In this document: piece after piece, positions 1-5,339 of the stretch | Layout: each line of letters begins with the position of its first letter | How positions within the stretch are numbered: the first letter of the stretch is position 1 | Assembly (NCBI GenBank): GCA_913052435.1 | Contig: CAJXDV010000065.1 | Span: 1 to 5,593 of the forward strand | Length of the DNA: 5,593 nt | Direction of reading: 5' to 3' | Source of the DNA: an uncultured Pelagibacteraceae bacterium | Lineage (GTDB): Bacteria > Pseudomonadota > Alphaproteobacteria > Pelagibacterales > Pelagibacteraceae | The notes under the pieces: model-generated | What the model saw: the letters and a program-made list of their open reading frames with translations, nothing else | The model's database searches: none | What the model was told of the DNA's origin: nothing | Position numbers and translations under genes: made by a program

Positions 1-576
1 TTAAAAGGCGGAGGAATTGCAGAAAGAGAAAATTTACAAAATGAAGTTGATATTATTAATGGAACGTTAGGAAAAGCATTTGGTTTACAAGGTGGTTACG
101 TAGCAGGTAAAACAGATTTTTTAGATGCAATAAGAAGCTTAGCTCCTGGGTTTATTTTTACTACTAGCATCAGCCCGGTAATTTGTGCTGGTGCAATAGC
201 TTCTGTGAAATTTGTAAAAGATCATAACAACTTAAGAGATGAAATAAAACAAAGATCATTAAAAACCAAACTTGAATTAAGTAAAGTTGGTATTAAAGTA
301 TTGGAAAATACCTCCCATATTGTTCCAGTGATAATTAAAGATCCTATAAAATGCAAAAAAATAAGTGATGAACTTCTTGAGGATGAAGGTATATATGTCC
401 AACCTATTAATTTTCCTACAGTACCCGAGGGCACTGAAAGATTAAGGTTTACGCCAGGACCACTTCATACTGACGAAATGATACTTGATTTAGTTGGTAA
501 ACTCAAAAAGGCAATGATTAGAAACAAAGTTTTAAAAGAAGATAATATAGTAAGTTTTCACAAAAAAGTTTCTTAA
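1..576 (+). CDS. hemA: 5-aminolevulinate synthase, C-terminal part (5' truncated by window)
   Basis: This is the C-terminal 191 residues of a PLP-dependent 5-aminolevulinate synthase, which condenses glycine and succinyl-CoA into 5-aminolevulinate, the first step of the C4 heme pathway in the cytoplasm. The open frame runs from base 1, so the true start lies upstream; family members are about 400 residues. Seen directly: the PLP-lysine motif GTLGKAFG (lysine at bases 73-75), then GGYVAG, the family segment [10 protein letters not shown], and near the end [12 protein letters not shown], whose second arginine (bases 445-447) matches the carboxylate-binding arginine of the alpha-oxoamine synthases. 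The related enzymes KBL, AONS and SPT share the fold, but the FIFTTSISP and PGPLHT segments favour ALAS. It ends 5 bp before the stop of the convergent small gene; hemN lies downstream on the opposite strand, so heme genes are loosely clustered. Codon use is AT-rich, like the rest of the window. Confidence 0.93.
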   Translation, partial: LKGGGIAERENLQNEVDIINGTLGKAFGLQGGYVAGKTDFLDAIRSLAPGFIFTTSISPVICAGAIASVKFVKDHNNLRDEIKQRSLKTKLELSKVGIKVLENTSHIVPVIIKDPIKCKKISDELLEDEGIYVQPINFPTVPEGTERLRFTPGPLHTDEMILDLVGKLKKAMIRNKVLKEDNIVSFHKKVS

Positions 577-581
577 AAAAT

Positions 582-809
582 CTATTTTCTTTTTTTGCTA
601 TTTTTATGCTCACATTTAAAGCATAGCACAACCAATATTGCTAGCAGTACCCATATGATAAAAGCATCTCCATGAGTTATATCGTAAGTTACACCAGCTA
701 TTTTTGAAAAAAATTTCACTACGTAATAAATTATTGGAGAAACTACTAAAGAACCTATTAACTTATATATGCTACATTTGTTTATGCTACATTTGTTCAT
801 TATATTCAT
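582..809 (-). CDS. Small two-helix membrane protein, unknown function
   Basis: A 75-residue protein that I do not recognise. It has a short polar N-terminus, a hydrophobic segment at about residues 16-32, a short loop with charged and polar residues (THGD), a second and stronger hydrophobic segment at about 48-64, and a very basic tail ending KNSKKRK, which by the positive-inside rule would lie in the cytoplasm. Two cysteines sit near the N-terminus within a peptide repeat (NKCSI twice), and two more near the end of helix 2 (CFKCEH). Two in-frame ATGs are possible, at 809 and 800; neither has a visible Shine-Dalgarno sequence. It lies 93 bp downstream of ubiM on the same strand and could be read through from it, or have its own promoter in the AT-rich gap. 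Its hydrophobic pattern argues for a real gene, but the lack of a ribosome site and of a recognisable family keeps this uncertain. Confidence 0.5.
   Translation of the reverse strand: MNIMNKCSINKCSIYKLIGSLVVSPIIYYVVKFFSKIAGVTYDITHGDAFIIWVLLAILVVLCFKCEHKNSKKRK
769..798. repeat. 15-bp tandem duplication inside the small membrane gene
   Basis: Two head-to-tail copies with a 15-bp period, 769-783 and 784-798; 14 of 15 positions are identical (core ATGCTACATTTGTT) and only the last base differs. Being a multiple of three, the duplication keeps the frame and gives the peptide NKCSI-NKCSI near the N-terminus of the 582-809 product. It probably arose by slippage. Confidence 0.85.
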
Positions 810-830
810 TTGTTAAAATTGTCTTAGTTA

Positions 831-860
831 TTAGTATTATATTATTAATATAATTACTAA
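831..860. repeat. AT-only imperfect palindrome downstream of ubiM
   Basis: The left arm TTAGTATTATATT and the right arm AATATAATTACTAA are near inverse complements, differing by one inserted base, with almost no loop. It lies between the ubiM stop and the start of the small membrane gene, where it could be a weak hairpin or only compositional AT palindromy. A run of seven T is present on the minus strand between ubiM and this element, not after it, so it does not fit a standard intrinsic terminator for ubiM. Confidence 0.35.
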
Positions 861-902
861 CAAATGTCTAAATTTAAGTTTTAAAAAAATTTGAATTAAG
901 AC

Positions 903-2063
903 TTATTCCAAGACAGACATAAAAGCTTGTTTCAAGGGTTTAATCGAATTGACCGCTCTAAGTGCAAATTTTCTAACTACTTTTGCTGGTTTAGACCCAT
1001 TTGTATATAATCTTACGATACCATTAGTGCTTAGATATATTGGTATAGCTACACGATGTAATTTTTTCTGATATTTTTTTAAAATCGGAGTCGATCCAAT
1101 ATCAATATTATTTTTTAAAGCTAATTTAATTTCTTTGCAAAGAATTTCTATTCCCTGCAACCCTAAATTAAATCCATGAGCAGTAACAGGATGCATTCCT
1201 ACCGCAGCATCTCCAATTAAAGCAAATCGGCTAGAGATGAAATTTTTTGAATATACTGTAATCATTGGATAAGAATAACGTTTTCCTATTAAATTCATTT
1301 TACCAAAAAAATAATTAAAATTATTTTCAATTTCTTTATTAAAATCTTTTATTTTTAATTTAAGCAATTTTTCAGAATTTTCTTTTGAAACTGTTACTAT
1401 AATCGAAGCCTCATTGTTGATATACGGAAGTAAGGCTAGTGTTTGATTATATTTAAAAAATTCATAGGCAATTTTTCCATGATTTTTTTTAATTTTCATT
1501 CTACAAACAATCATATTTTTTTTAAAATCTTGAACAAATGATGAAATTCCTATTTTTGATCTAGCACTAGAAAAACGAGTATCGGCGCCTATAATTAAAG
1601 AGGCACTTATTTTTTTACCATTTGATAATGTAAGTGAAGAATAATCATCATGGATTTTAATATCTAATAATTCAGATTCTATTGAAAATATATTTTTCTT
1701 GCCTTTTAATAATTGTTTTAAATATTTTTTAATTAAATAGTTTGGAATTAAACATCCTAAAAAATCTTTTTTAATATCTTTATGTTCAAAATTTAATGAA
1801 TATTTTGAATTTCCATCAAATATTTTGGCAGTTTTAATTGTAGAAATTAAATTTTTTGGAATAATATCCCAGAAACCTATTTCTTTTAATGATTTTATTG
1901 AATGATGTGTCAACGCTATATCTCTTCCATCAATTTTAGGATTTTCTAGTTTTTTTAATGGTTGTTTGTCTATAATTGCTATTTTAAGATTGGTATCAGC
2001 TAAAGCACAAGCAAGCGCATCACCATTTGGACCCGAGCCAATTATTGCAATATCATATTTCAT
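903..2063 (-). CDS. ubiM: FAD-dependent ubiquinone biosynthesis hydroxylase, UbiM type
   Basis: A 386-residue flavoprotein monooxygenase of the UbiH/UbiF/COQ6 family, which uses O2, a reductant and FAD to hydroxylate the ring of ubiquinone precursors at the membrane. Seen: the N-terminal Rossmann motif GSGPNG (residues 9-14), DGRDIALTHHS (45-55), a GADTRFSSAR segment (159-168) in the place of the usual DG motif, and the GD motif region GDAAVGMHPVTAHGFNLGL (284-302) that binds the FAD ribityl chain. The full GMHPVTAHGFNLGL wording, the DGR-IALTH segment, and the C-terminal YLSTNGIVRLYTNG stretch (about 343-356) match my memory of UbiM rather than UbiH, UbiF or UbiI; UbiM can hydroxylate more than one ring position in some bacteria. 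It follows hemN by 24 bp and is likely co-transcribed with it. No clear Shine-Dalgarno precedes the ATG. The family is certain; the UbiM subtype is likely. Confidence 0.85.
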   Translation of the reverse strand: MKYDIAIIGSGPNGDALACALADTNLKIAIIDKQPLKKLENPKIDGRDIALTHHSIKSLKEIGFWDIIPKNLISTIKTAKIFDGNSKYSLNFEHKDIKKDFLGCLIPNYLIKKYLKQLLKGKKNIFSIESELLDIKIHDDYSSLTLSNGKKISASLIIGADTRFSSARSKIGISSFVQDFKKNMIVCRMKIKKNHGKIAYEFFKYNQTLALLPYINNEASIIVTVSKENSEKLLKLKIKDFNKEIENNFNYFFGKMNLIGKRYSYPMITVYSKNFISSRFALIGDAAVGMHPVTAHGFNLGLQGIEILCKEIKLALKNNIDIGSTPILKKYQKKLHRVAIPIYLSTNGIVRLYTNGSKPAKVVRKFALRAVNSIKPLKQAFMSVLE

Positions 2064-2087
2064 TAATATTTTTCAATTCTATATACA

Positions 2088-3461
2088 CTATATACCTAGG
2101 CTATATTTTGTTTTGTTTGCTTTAAAATATTTATCAAATGATGAACTTATTATTCTTGTCAATGGTCGAGCATATGGTTTAATTGTTAAAATATCATTTT
2201 TAAGTGTAACAAAGCCTTTATCAATAAAAGGTTTTACTTTTTGCAATTCATTAACTAGAAAATTCTGTTTATTTTCTTTGTTAAATTTTCTATTTATTTC
2301 TTGCAAATCTACACTCAAATAGCACATCAAATCTCCAATAATATTTCCATACATTTCGTCTTTGTTTTTGAATTTATAGCCTCGAAAAATTGGCATTTTA
2401 TTTCTTTTTAAAGACTCAATATATTCTACAACATTCGAAATATTTTGGATATACCCTCCAAGAAGAGAACTGATTGAAGAAGAACCAAAACCCAATAAAA
2501 TCCTTGAATCATCCTCTGAATAACCTTGAAAATTTCTTGTTAAGTTTCTTTTTTTTAATTTTTTAATTAATGAACTATCATGTCTAGCATAGTGATCTAT
2601 GCCGACTGAAATATAATTTTTATTTGAAAGATAGTCAGATGCTATTCTGCACAATTGTAGTCTTTCTTTGTTATCTAAAACTTTACCTTTGATAAGTTTT
2701 TGTCTTTTTTTCATCCAGGGGACATGAGCATAACCAAAAATTGAAATACAATCAGGTTTTAAAGAAACAACTTTATTTAAAGTTGATATAAAACCTAGCA
2801 TAGATTGGTAAGGCAATCCATACATCAAATCAATGTTGATTTTATTTATTCCGTTGATTCTAAAAGATTCAACTAAATCTTTAGTATTTTTAAATGATTG
2901 ATTTCTATTTATATTTTTTTGTACAACTTTAGAGAAGTCTTGAACACCAATACTTATTCTATTGAAATTATGTTTCTTTAAAACATTAATTAAATCAAGT
3001 TTAAAATATCTAGGATCTACTTCCATTGCAATTTCAGATTTCTTAAGAATATTAAATTTATTATTAATTGTATTCATTATTACTTTCAAGTCTTTTGGTT
3101 TTAAAATAGAAGGAGTTCCTCCACCAAAATGAATATGCGAGACACAAGGTTTAAATTTTATTTTTGAAGATATTAAACAAATTTCTTTTACCAAAAATTT
3201 TACATATCGTTCAACTGGATCATATTTCTTAATTGAAATTGTATTACAACCGCAGAAATAACAAAGAGAATTACAAAAAGGAATGTGTATATATAATGAA
3301 AATTTTTCACTTGATTCGATTTTTTTTAACCATGAACTGTATATTTTTCCATTAATATTTTGTTTAAAGTTAGGTGCGGTTGGATAACTTGTATATCTAG
3401 GAACAGGGTGGTCGGGCACTAAATCTAAAAGAGATTTATCTTTTTGTAATTTGCATAGCAT
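2088..3461 (-). CDS. hemN: Oxygen-independent coproporphyrinogen III dehydrogenase (radical SAM)
   Basis: A 457-residue radical-SAM enzyme that oxidatively decarboxylates two propionates of coproporphyrinogen III to give protoporphyrinogen IX without O2, in the cytoplasm. Seen: PRYTSYPTA (21-29), IHIPFC ending at C63, and the cluster motif with C63, C67 and C70 followed by C72, giving the CYFCGC wording of true HemN rather than HemW, which lacks this fourth cysteine context and has a different N-terminus. Further on are HFGGGTPS (111-118, SAM binding), SIGVQDF (170-176), DLMYGLP (211-217), GIDHYARHD (287-295) and RNFQGYS (309-315). Length, cysteine numbering and the distance from the start to PRYTSYPTA all match E. 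coli HemN, supporting the ATG at 3461 although no Shine-Dalgarno is visible. It heads a unit with ubiM. The upstream region shared with the divergent oxygenase has two FNR-type boxes, fitting expression when oxygen is low. Confidence 0.95.
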   Translation of the reverse strand: MLCKLQKDKSLLDLVPDHPVPRYTSYPTAPNFKQNINGKIYSSWLKKIESSEKFSLYIHIPFCNSLCYFCGCNTISIKKYDPVERYVKFLVKEICLISSKIKFKPCVSHIHFGGGTPSILKPKDLKVIMNTINNKFNILKKSEIAMEVDPRYFKLDLINVLKKHNFNRISIGVQDFSKVVQKNINRNQSFKNTKDLVESFRINGINKINIDLMYGLPYQSMLGFISTLNKVVSLKPDCISIFGYAHVPWMKKRQKLIKGKVLDNKERLQLCRIASDYLSNKNYISVGIDHYARHDSSLIKKLKKRNLTRNFQGYSEDDSRILLGFGSSSISSLLGGYIQNISNVVEYIESLKRNKMPIFRGYKFKNKDEMYGNIIGDLMCYLSVDLQEINRKFNKENKQNFLVNELQKVKPFIDKGFVTLKNDILTIKPYARPLTRIISSSFDKYFKANKTKYSLGI

Positions 3462-3497
3462 ATAAAATAATTTTTAGTTTTTTTTATTAAAAAAAAA

Positions 3498-3511
3498 TTG
3501 ATGTAAATCAA
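3498..3511. promoter_or_regulatory. FNR/FixK-type box, TTGAT-GTAA-ATCAA
   Basis: A perfect 5+4+5 palindrome matching the FNR/FixK consensus TTGATN4ATCAA. It is centred 43 bp upstream of the hemN start codon and 141 bp upstream of the oxygenase start. If it acts as a class II site (centre near -41.5) for the + strand, it would set a start near 3546, with an AT-rich -10 candidate around 3534-3540. For hemN it sits too close to the start codon for simple class II activation, and may instead act downstream of the start point. Confidence 0.8.
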
Positions 3512-3527
3512 AAAAAATATTTTTGTT

Positions 3528-3536
3528 CTAATATTA
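3528..3536 (-). promoter_or_regulatory. Candidate hemN -10 region
   Basis: On the minus strand this stretch offers overlapping -10-like hexamers, TAATAT (3531-3536) and TATTAG (3528-3533). They lie 20-23 bp from the inner edge of the FNR-type box at 3557-3570, close to the 22 bp expected in FNR class II promoters, which would put the hemN transcript start near 3521-3524 and give a leader of about 60 nt. The low-complexity AT background makes -10 matches easy to find by chance. Confidence 0.4.
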
Positions 3537-3556
3537 ATAAAATAAAATTACTATTT

Positions 3557-3570
3557 TTGATTTAGGTCAA
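3557..3570. promoter_or_regulatory. FNR/FixK/DNR-type box, TTGAT-TTAG-GTCAA
   Basis: A 5+4+5 near-palindrome with one consensus FNR half (TTGAT) and one GTCAA half as in FixK/NNR/DNR sites. It is centred 59 bp from the first box. It is well placed to activate hemN as a class II site given the -10 candidate at 3528-3536. It also lies 76 bp upstream of the oxygenase ATG, where it could drive that gene from a start near 3605. Confidence 0.75.
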
Positions 3571-3645
3571 TTCAAATAATTTTATTATTGATAGTTTACC
3601 TGCAATTAATCAAATAATACAAAATAAGCGGAGATCATACGTACA

Positions 3646-4311
3646 ATGGAAAGCACACATAAAGTTGAAGAAAAAAAAGAAAATTATATAGTTGAAACGA
3701 TAAATCAAAATTTAAAAAATGTAGAACATAGAACGGATCCTTTCGATCACTGGATTTATAACAAGGTTTTACCAATTGAAACTGCAGAAGAATTATTAAA
3801 ATTACCAATTGAAGTTCCAGAAATTTCTTTTTATTCAGGAAAAAGAGAGACAAATAATAGTACTAGAGTTTTTTTGAACAAAGAAAATTGTAGCAAGTAT
3901 AGTTGCATGAAGGATGTTGTCGATGTTTTTAATGATCCAAAAATTATTTTACAATTAAGTAATATTTGTGGAAAAAATTTATCAAAAGGAAAATTAAGAA
4001 TAGAATACACTATGGATACAGGATCTTTTTGGTTAGAACCACACCTAGATATTAAGGAAAAAATGGTAACTTTTCTTATTTATCTTTCGAATGATCCAGG
4101 TTCTAGTGAATGGGGAACAACTGTTTATAACAGTGATTTAACATTTCACTCAAAAGCACCCTATAAACAAAATCTAGGACTAATGTTCATGGCAGGAGAA
4201 AATACCTGGCACGGCGTTCCAAAACAAAATATTCAAGGAATTAGAAGAAACCTAATAATAAATTATGTAACTAGTGACTGGAAAAGCGTTCACGAATTAG
4301 CTCCCAAATAA
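3646..4311 (+). CDS. Fe(II)/2-oxoglutarate-dependent oxygenase, substrate unknown
   Basis: A 221-residue protein with the double-stranded beta-helix signature of 2OG-Fe(II) oxygenases, which couple O2 and 2-oxoglutarate decarboxylation to hydroxylation of a substrate. Seen: an N-terminal DPFDHWIYNKVLP segment (31-43) typical of prolyl-hydroxylase-like family members, the iron facial triad as H133-x-D135 (in EPHLDIKEKM) and H189 (in NTWHGVP), and R200 or R201 (GIRRNL) about 11 residues later as the 2OG carboxylate ligand. All catalytic residues are therefore present. There is no signal peptide, so it is probably cytoplasmic. The substrate cannot be told; related stand-alone genes are common in marine bacteria and phages. 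A GGAG sequence at 3630-3633 is 12 nt before the ATG, rather far for a strong ribosome site. It is divergent from hemN and shares its FNR-type promoter region, which is unusual company for an O2-consuming enzyme. Confidence 0.85.
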   Translation: MESTHKVEEKKENYIVETINQNLKNVEHRTDPFDHWIYNKVLPIETAEELLKLPIEVPEISFYSGKRETNNSTRVFLNKENCSKYSCMKDVVDVFNDPKIILQLSNICGKNLSKGKLRIEYTMDTGSFWLEPHLDIKEKMVTFLIYLSNDPGSSEWGTTVYNSDLTFHSKAPYKQNLGLMFMAGENTWHGVPKQNIQGIRRNLIINYVTSDWKSVHELAPK

Positions 4312-4525
4312 AAATTTAATAAATAATAGTTGCAGTTACTAGATAAAAAAATGGTAAATTAGAATACCAATTATTATTTCTTTAATGAATGTCGGTCACA
4401 ACATGCTGTAATCAAACATGTTGAGTTTCATTTTCCAGCAGCCGATATACCTTTTGTGCAATTCAATCGTATATAGATACTATTCATGCTGAATCATCGA
4501 TAAGATAATTCAAATCAATTTATTA
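4312..4525. other. Non-coding gap with a GC-richer core
   Basis: This gap lies between the convergent ends of the oxygenase and the cytochrome gene. I find no convincing ORF: frames are short (under 35 codons) and lack starts or ribosome sites. The flanks are ordinary AT-rich spacer, but about 4391-4500 is near 37% G+C by my count, well above the spacers elsewhere in the window. That core holds a 7-bp perfect stem (4399-4405 with 4417-4423), a direct repeat (CATGCTGTAATCA at 4402-4414, CATGCTGAATCA at 4485-4496), and a weak TGGTA/TACCA stem at 4352-4369 just before it. It could be a small RNA, a 3' UTR element or the remnant of a decayed gene. Confidence 0.4.
4399..4423. repeat. Inverted repeat CAACATG / CATGTTG
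   Basis: Perfect 7-bp inverted repeat (4399-4405 and 4417-4423) with an 11-nt loop inside the GC-richer core of the gap. It has no T-run directly after it on either strand, so it does not look like a standard intrinsic terminator. Confidence 0.6.
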
Positions 4526-4900
4526 TTAATTTGTTGCTTCTTTTAAATATTCTATCAGATCTAAAATTTGATTTTCTTTTTTTAAACCAAAAAAGGACAT
4601 TTTAGTTCCAGGCACATATTTTTTGGGGTTTGCAATATATGCTTTTAAAGTCTCTTCATCCCAAATTATATTTGAGTTTTTCAATGCATTAGAATATTTA
4701 AAACCTTCTATAACTGCCGCTTTTCTTCCAAAAATTTTTACTAGATGAGGCCCAACTTTATTTTTTTCTTTATCAATAAAATGACAAGCTTTACACTTGT
4801 TAAATATTTTTTTTCCTGCCTCAGCATCTGCAAATGAAATATTTGAAATAAGTAAAAAAGAAAGAAAAATAAGCGAATAAATTAAATTATTAATTTTCAT
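4526..4900 (-). CDS. Periplasmic class I cytochrome c (cytochrome c2/c550 type)
   Basis: A 124-residue soluble c-type cytochrome that would carry electrons in the periplasm, for example between the bc1 complex and a terminal oxidase or reductase. Seen: a signal peptide (MKINN, hydrophobic core about 6-20, likely cleavage after SFA at residue 24), the heme attachment site CKACH (C36, C39, H40 as proximal ligand), VGPHL (49-53), and a distal methionine ligand M101 in PGTKMSF, with a final helix ILDLIEYLKEA. This is the layout of mitochondrial-type cytochromes c. The frame stays open upstream to a TTG at 4969, but the ATG at 4900 is preferred because a signal peptide follows it and AAAAAGG (4910-4916) lies 9 nt before it. 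Its start overlaps the end of the small ORF by 11 nt, implying translational coupling in an operon with ccmD. Confidence 0.93.
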   Translation of the reverse strand: MKINNLIYSLIFLSFLLISNISFADAEAGKKIFNKCKACHFIDKEKNKVGPHLVKIFGRKAAVIEGFKYSNALKNSNIIWDEETLKAYIANPKKYVPGTKMSFFGLKKENQILDLIEYLKEATN

Positions 4901-4976
4901 CTTTAGATACCTTTTTACAGCTACACTCTTTAATAATAATAATGAATGTTTTAACCGTAGCCATGGCAAACCACAT
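4890..4976 (-). CDS. 28-residue small ORF between ccmD and cytochrome c
   Basis: A short ORF (ATG at 4976-4974, TAA at 4892-4890) encoding 28 residues: it begins MWFAMATVKTFIIIIK and ends with a polar part containing CSC and KDEN. It is preceded by one of the best Shine-Dalgarno sequences in the window (AAAGGTGA, 4982-4989, 5 nt from the ATG). It starts 19 bp after the ccmD stop and ends 11 nt inside the cytochrome gene in another frame, a typical coupled arrangement. The hydrophobic part (about residues 2-15) is short for a membrane helix. I do not recognise a family. It may encode a small protein acting with the cytochrome or its maturation, or serve only as a leader ORF that delivers ribosomes to the cytochrome start. 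Some bases overlap the extended upstream reading of the cytochrome frame, which lacks its own ribosome site. Confidence 0.5.
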   Translation of the reverse strand: MWFAMATVKTFIIIIKECSCKKVSKDEN

Positions 4977-4981
4977 CCAAG

Positions 4982-4989
4982 TCACCTTT
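4982..4989 (-). promoter_or_regulatory. Strong Shine-Dalgarno for the small ORF
   Basis: AAAGGTGA on the minus strand, 5 nt before the ATG at 4976. Most other genes here have weak or no Shine-Dalgarno, so this site is the main support for translation of the small ORF. Confidence 0.65.
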
Positions 4990-4995
4990 CCAATA

Positions 4996-5223
4996 TTAAA
5001 TAAAGTATTCGTGTGCTAGAATTTCTCTATTAGTAATATTTTGATACGCCAATTTAGCTTTACCAGCATTTAGTAAATCAAATTTCTCAACAAAGGCTTT
5101 TCTTTCTTTTTCGAATTGTAATTTGATTGAATAATACAAAATTGAAAAACTCAAAATTGTAAAAATATATGCTGGCCAAACGTAAACACCATAACCATCT
5201 AAATTTAACATTTCCATAACCAT
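4996..5223 (-). CDS. ccmD: Heme exporter protein CcmD-like, cytochrome c maturation
   Basis: A 75-residue single-helix membrane protein resembling CcmD, which in system I cytochrome c biogenesis joins CcmC and the CcmAB ATPase and is needed to release heme-loaded CcmE for attachment to apocytochromes. Seen: LDGYGVYVWPAY (8-19), the hallmark Gly-Tyr...Val-Trp-Pro-Ala-Tyr entry into the helix, a membrane span at about 12-34, then a charged cytoplasmic tail (QFEKERKAFVEKF). The tail extends to residue 75, a little longer than the usual 50-70, and is less typical after residue 50. The ATG at 5223 is chosen because AGGA (5228-5231) precedes it by 4 nt; in-frame ATGs at codons 3 and 5 are alternatives. 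No ccmA, B, C or E lies next to it here; instead it heads an operon with the small ORF and a cytochrome c, downstream of FNR-type boxes. Confidence 0.75.
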   Translation of the reverse strand: MVMEMLNLDGYGVYVWPAYIFTILSFSILYYSIKLQFEKERKAFVEKFDLLNAGKAKLAYQNITNREILAHEYFI

Positions 5224-5256
5224 AATTTCCTATAGGATATTTTTTATTATTAATAA

Positions 5257-5270
5257 TTGATTTATATCAA
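5257..5270. promoter_or_regulatory. FNR/FixK-type box 1, TTGAT-TTAT-ATCAA
   Basis: Perfect FNR consensus palindrome (5+4+5), 33 bp before the ccmD ATG. It contains the candidate ccmD -10 element (5261-5266) and so may repress or tune ccmD rather than activate it. It could also act from a distance on the + strand cytochrome. Confidence 0.8.
5261..5266 (-). promoter_or_regulatory. Candidate ccmD -10 element TATAAA
   Basis: On the minus strand TATAAA lies 23 bp from the inner edge of the box at 5290-5303, close to the class II FNR spacing. It predicts a transcript start near 5254 and a leader of about 31 nt containing the AGGA ribosome site of ccmD. It is embedded in the palindrome at 5257-5270. 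Confidence 0.45.
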
Positions 5271-5289
5271 AATTATTAATTTAGTATTA

Positions 5290-5303
5290 TTGATTTAGAT
5301 CAA
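5290..5303. promoter_or_regulatory. FNR/FixK-type box 2, TTGAT-TTAG-ATCAA
   Basis: Perfect FNR consensus palindrome, centred 33 bp from box 1 and 36 bp from box 3, about three helical turns each way. It is the best placed of the three to act as a class II activator site for ccmD, given the TATAAA at 5261-5266. Confidence 0.85.
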
Positions 5304-5325
5304 TTTTTAAGCTTATTAGATTATT

Positions 5326-5339
5326 TTGACTTATGTCAA
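5326..5339. promoter_or_regulatory. FNR/DNR-type box 3, TTGAC-TTAT-GTCAA
   Basis: Perfect palindrome of the TTGAC/GTCAA type, the variant associated with NNR/DNR and FixK relatives. It is centred about 41 bp upstream of the ATG of the + strand cytochrome, so class II activation from it would give an almost leaderless transcript. This fits the lack of a Shine-Dalgarno there. Confidence 0.75.

Noticed and set aside
222..434. 70-codon ORF on the - strand
   Set aside because: It lies wholly antisense to conserved hemA sequence.
561..597. Possible bidirectional terminator at the hemA end (CAAAAAAG at 561-568 with CTTTTTTTG at 589-597)
   Set aside because: The stem is nearly all A-T pairs, has one extra base on one side and a 20-nt loop, and overlaps coding ends; such pairings arise easily in this composition.
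1898..1913. TTGA and TCAA halves inside ubiM resembling an FNR box
   Set aside because: The halves are separated by 8 bases instead of 6 and the outer bases do not complete the consensus; it lies inside a coding region with no promoter context.
1966..2322. 118-codon ORF on the + strand across the hemN-ubiM junction
   Set aside because: It is antisense to two clearly conserved genes and shows no recognisable motif; a shadow frame.
3635..3853. 72-codon ORF on the - strand
   Set aside because: It is antisense to the 5' part of the oxygenase; its hydrophobic look comes from reverse-reading A-rich codons.
4360..4473. Frame from the TAG at 4360 to a TAG near 4471-4473 that reads like a possible peptide remnant
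   Set aside because: It has no start codon or ribosome site, is under 40 codons, and I could not match it to any family; kept only as a remnant possibility for the gap.
4901..4969. Longer cytochrome c start at TTG 4969
   Set aside because: It would put 23 residues before the signal peptide, has no ribosome site of its own, and the ATG at 4900 has a Shine-Dalgarno and begins a normal signal sequence.
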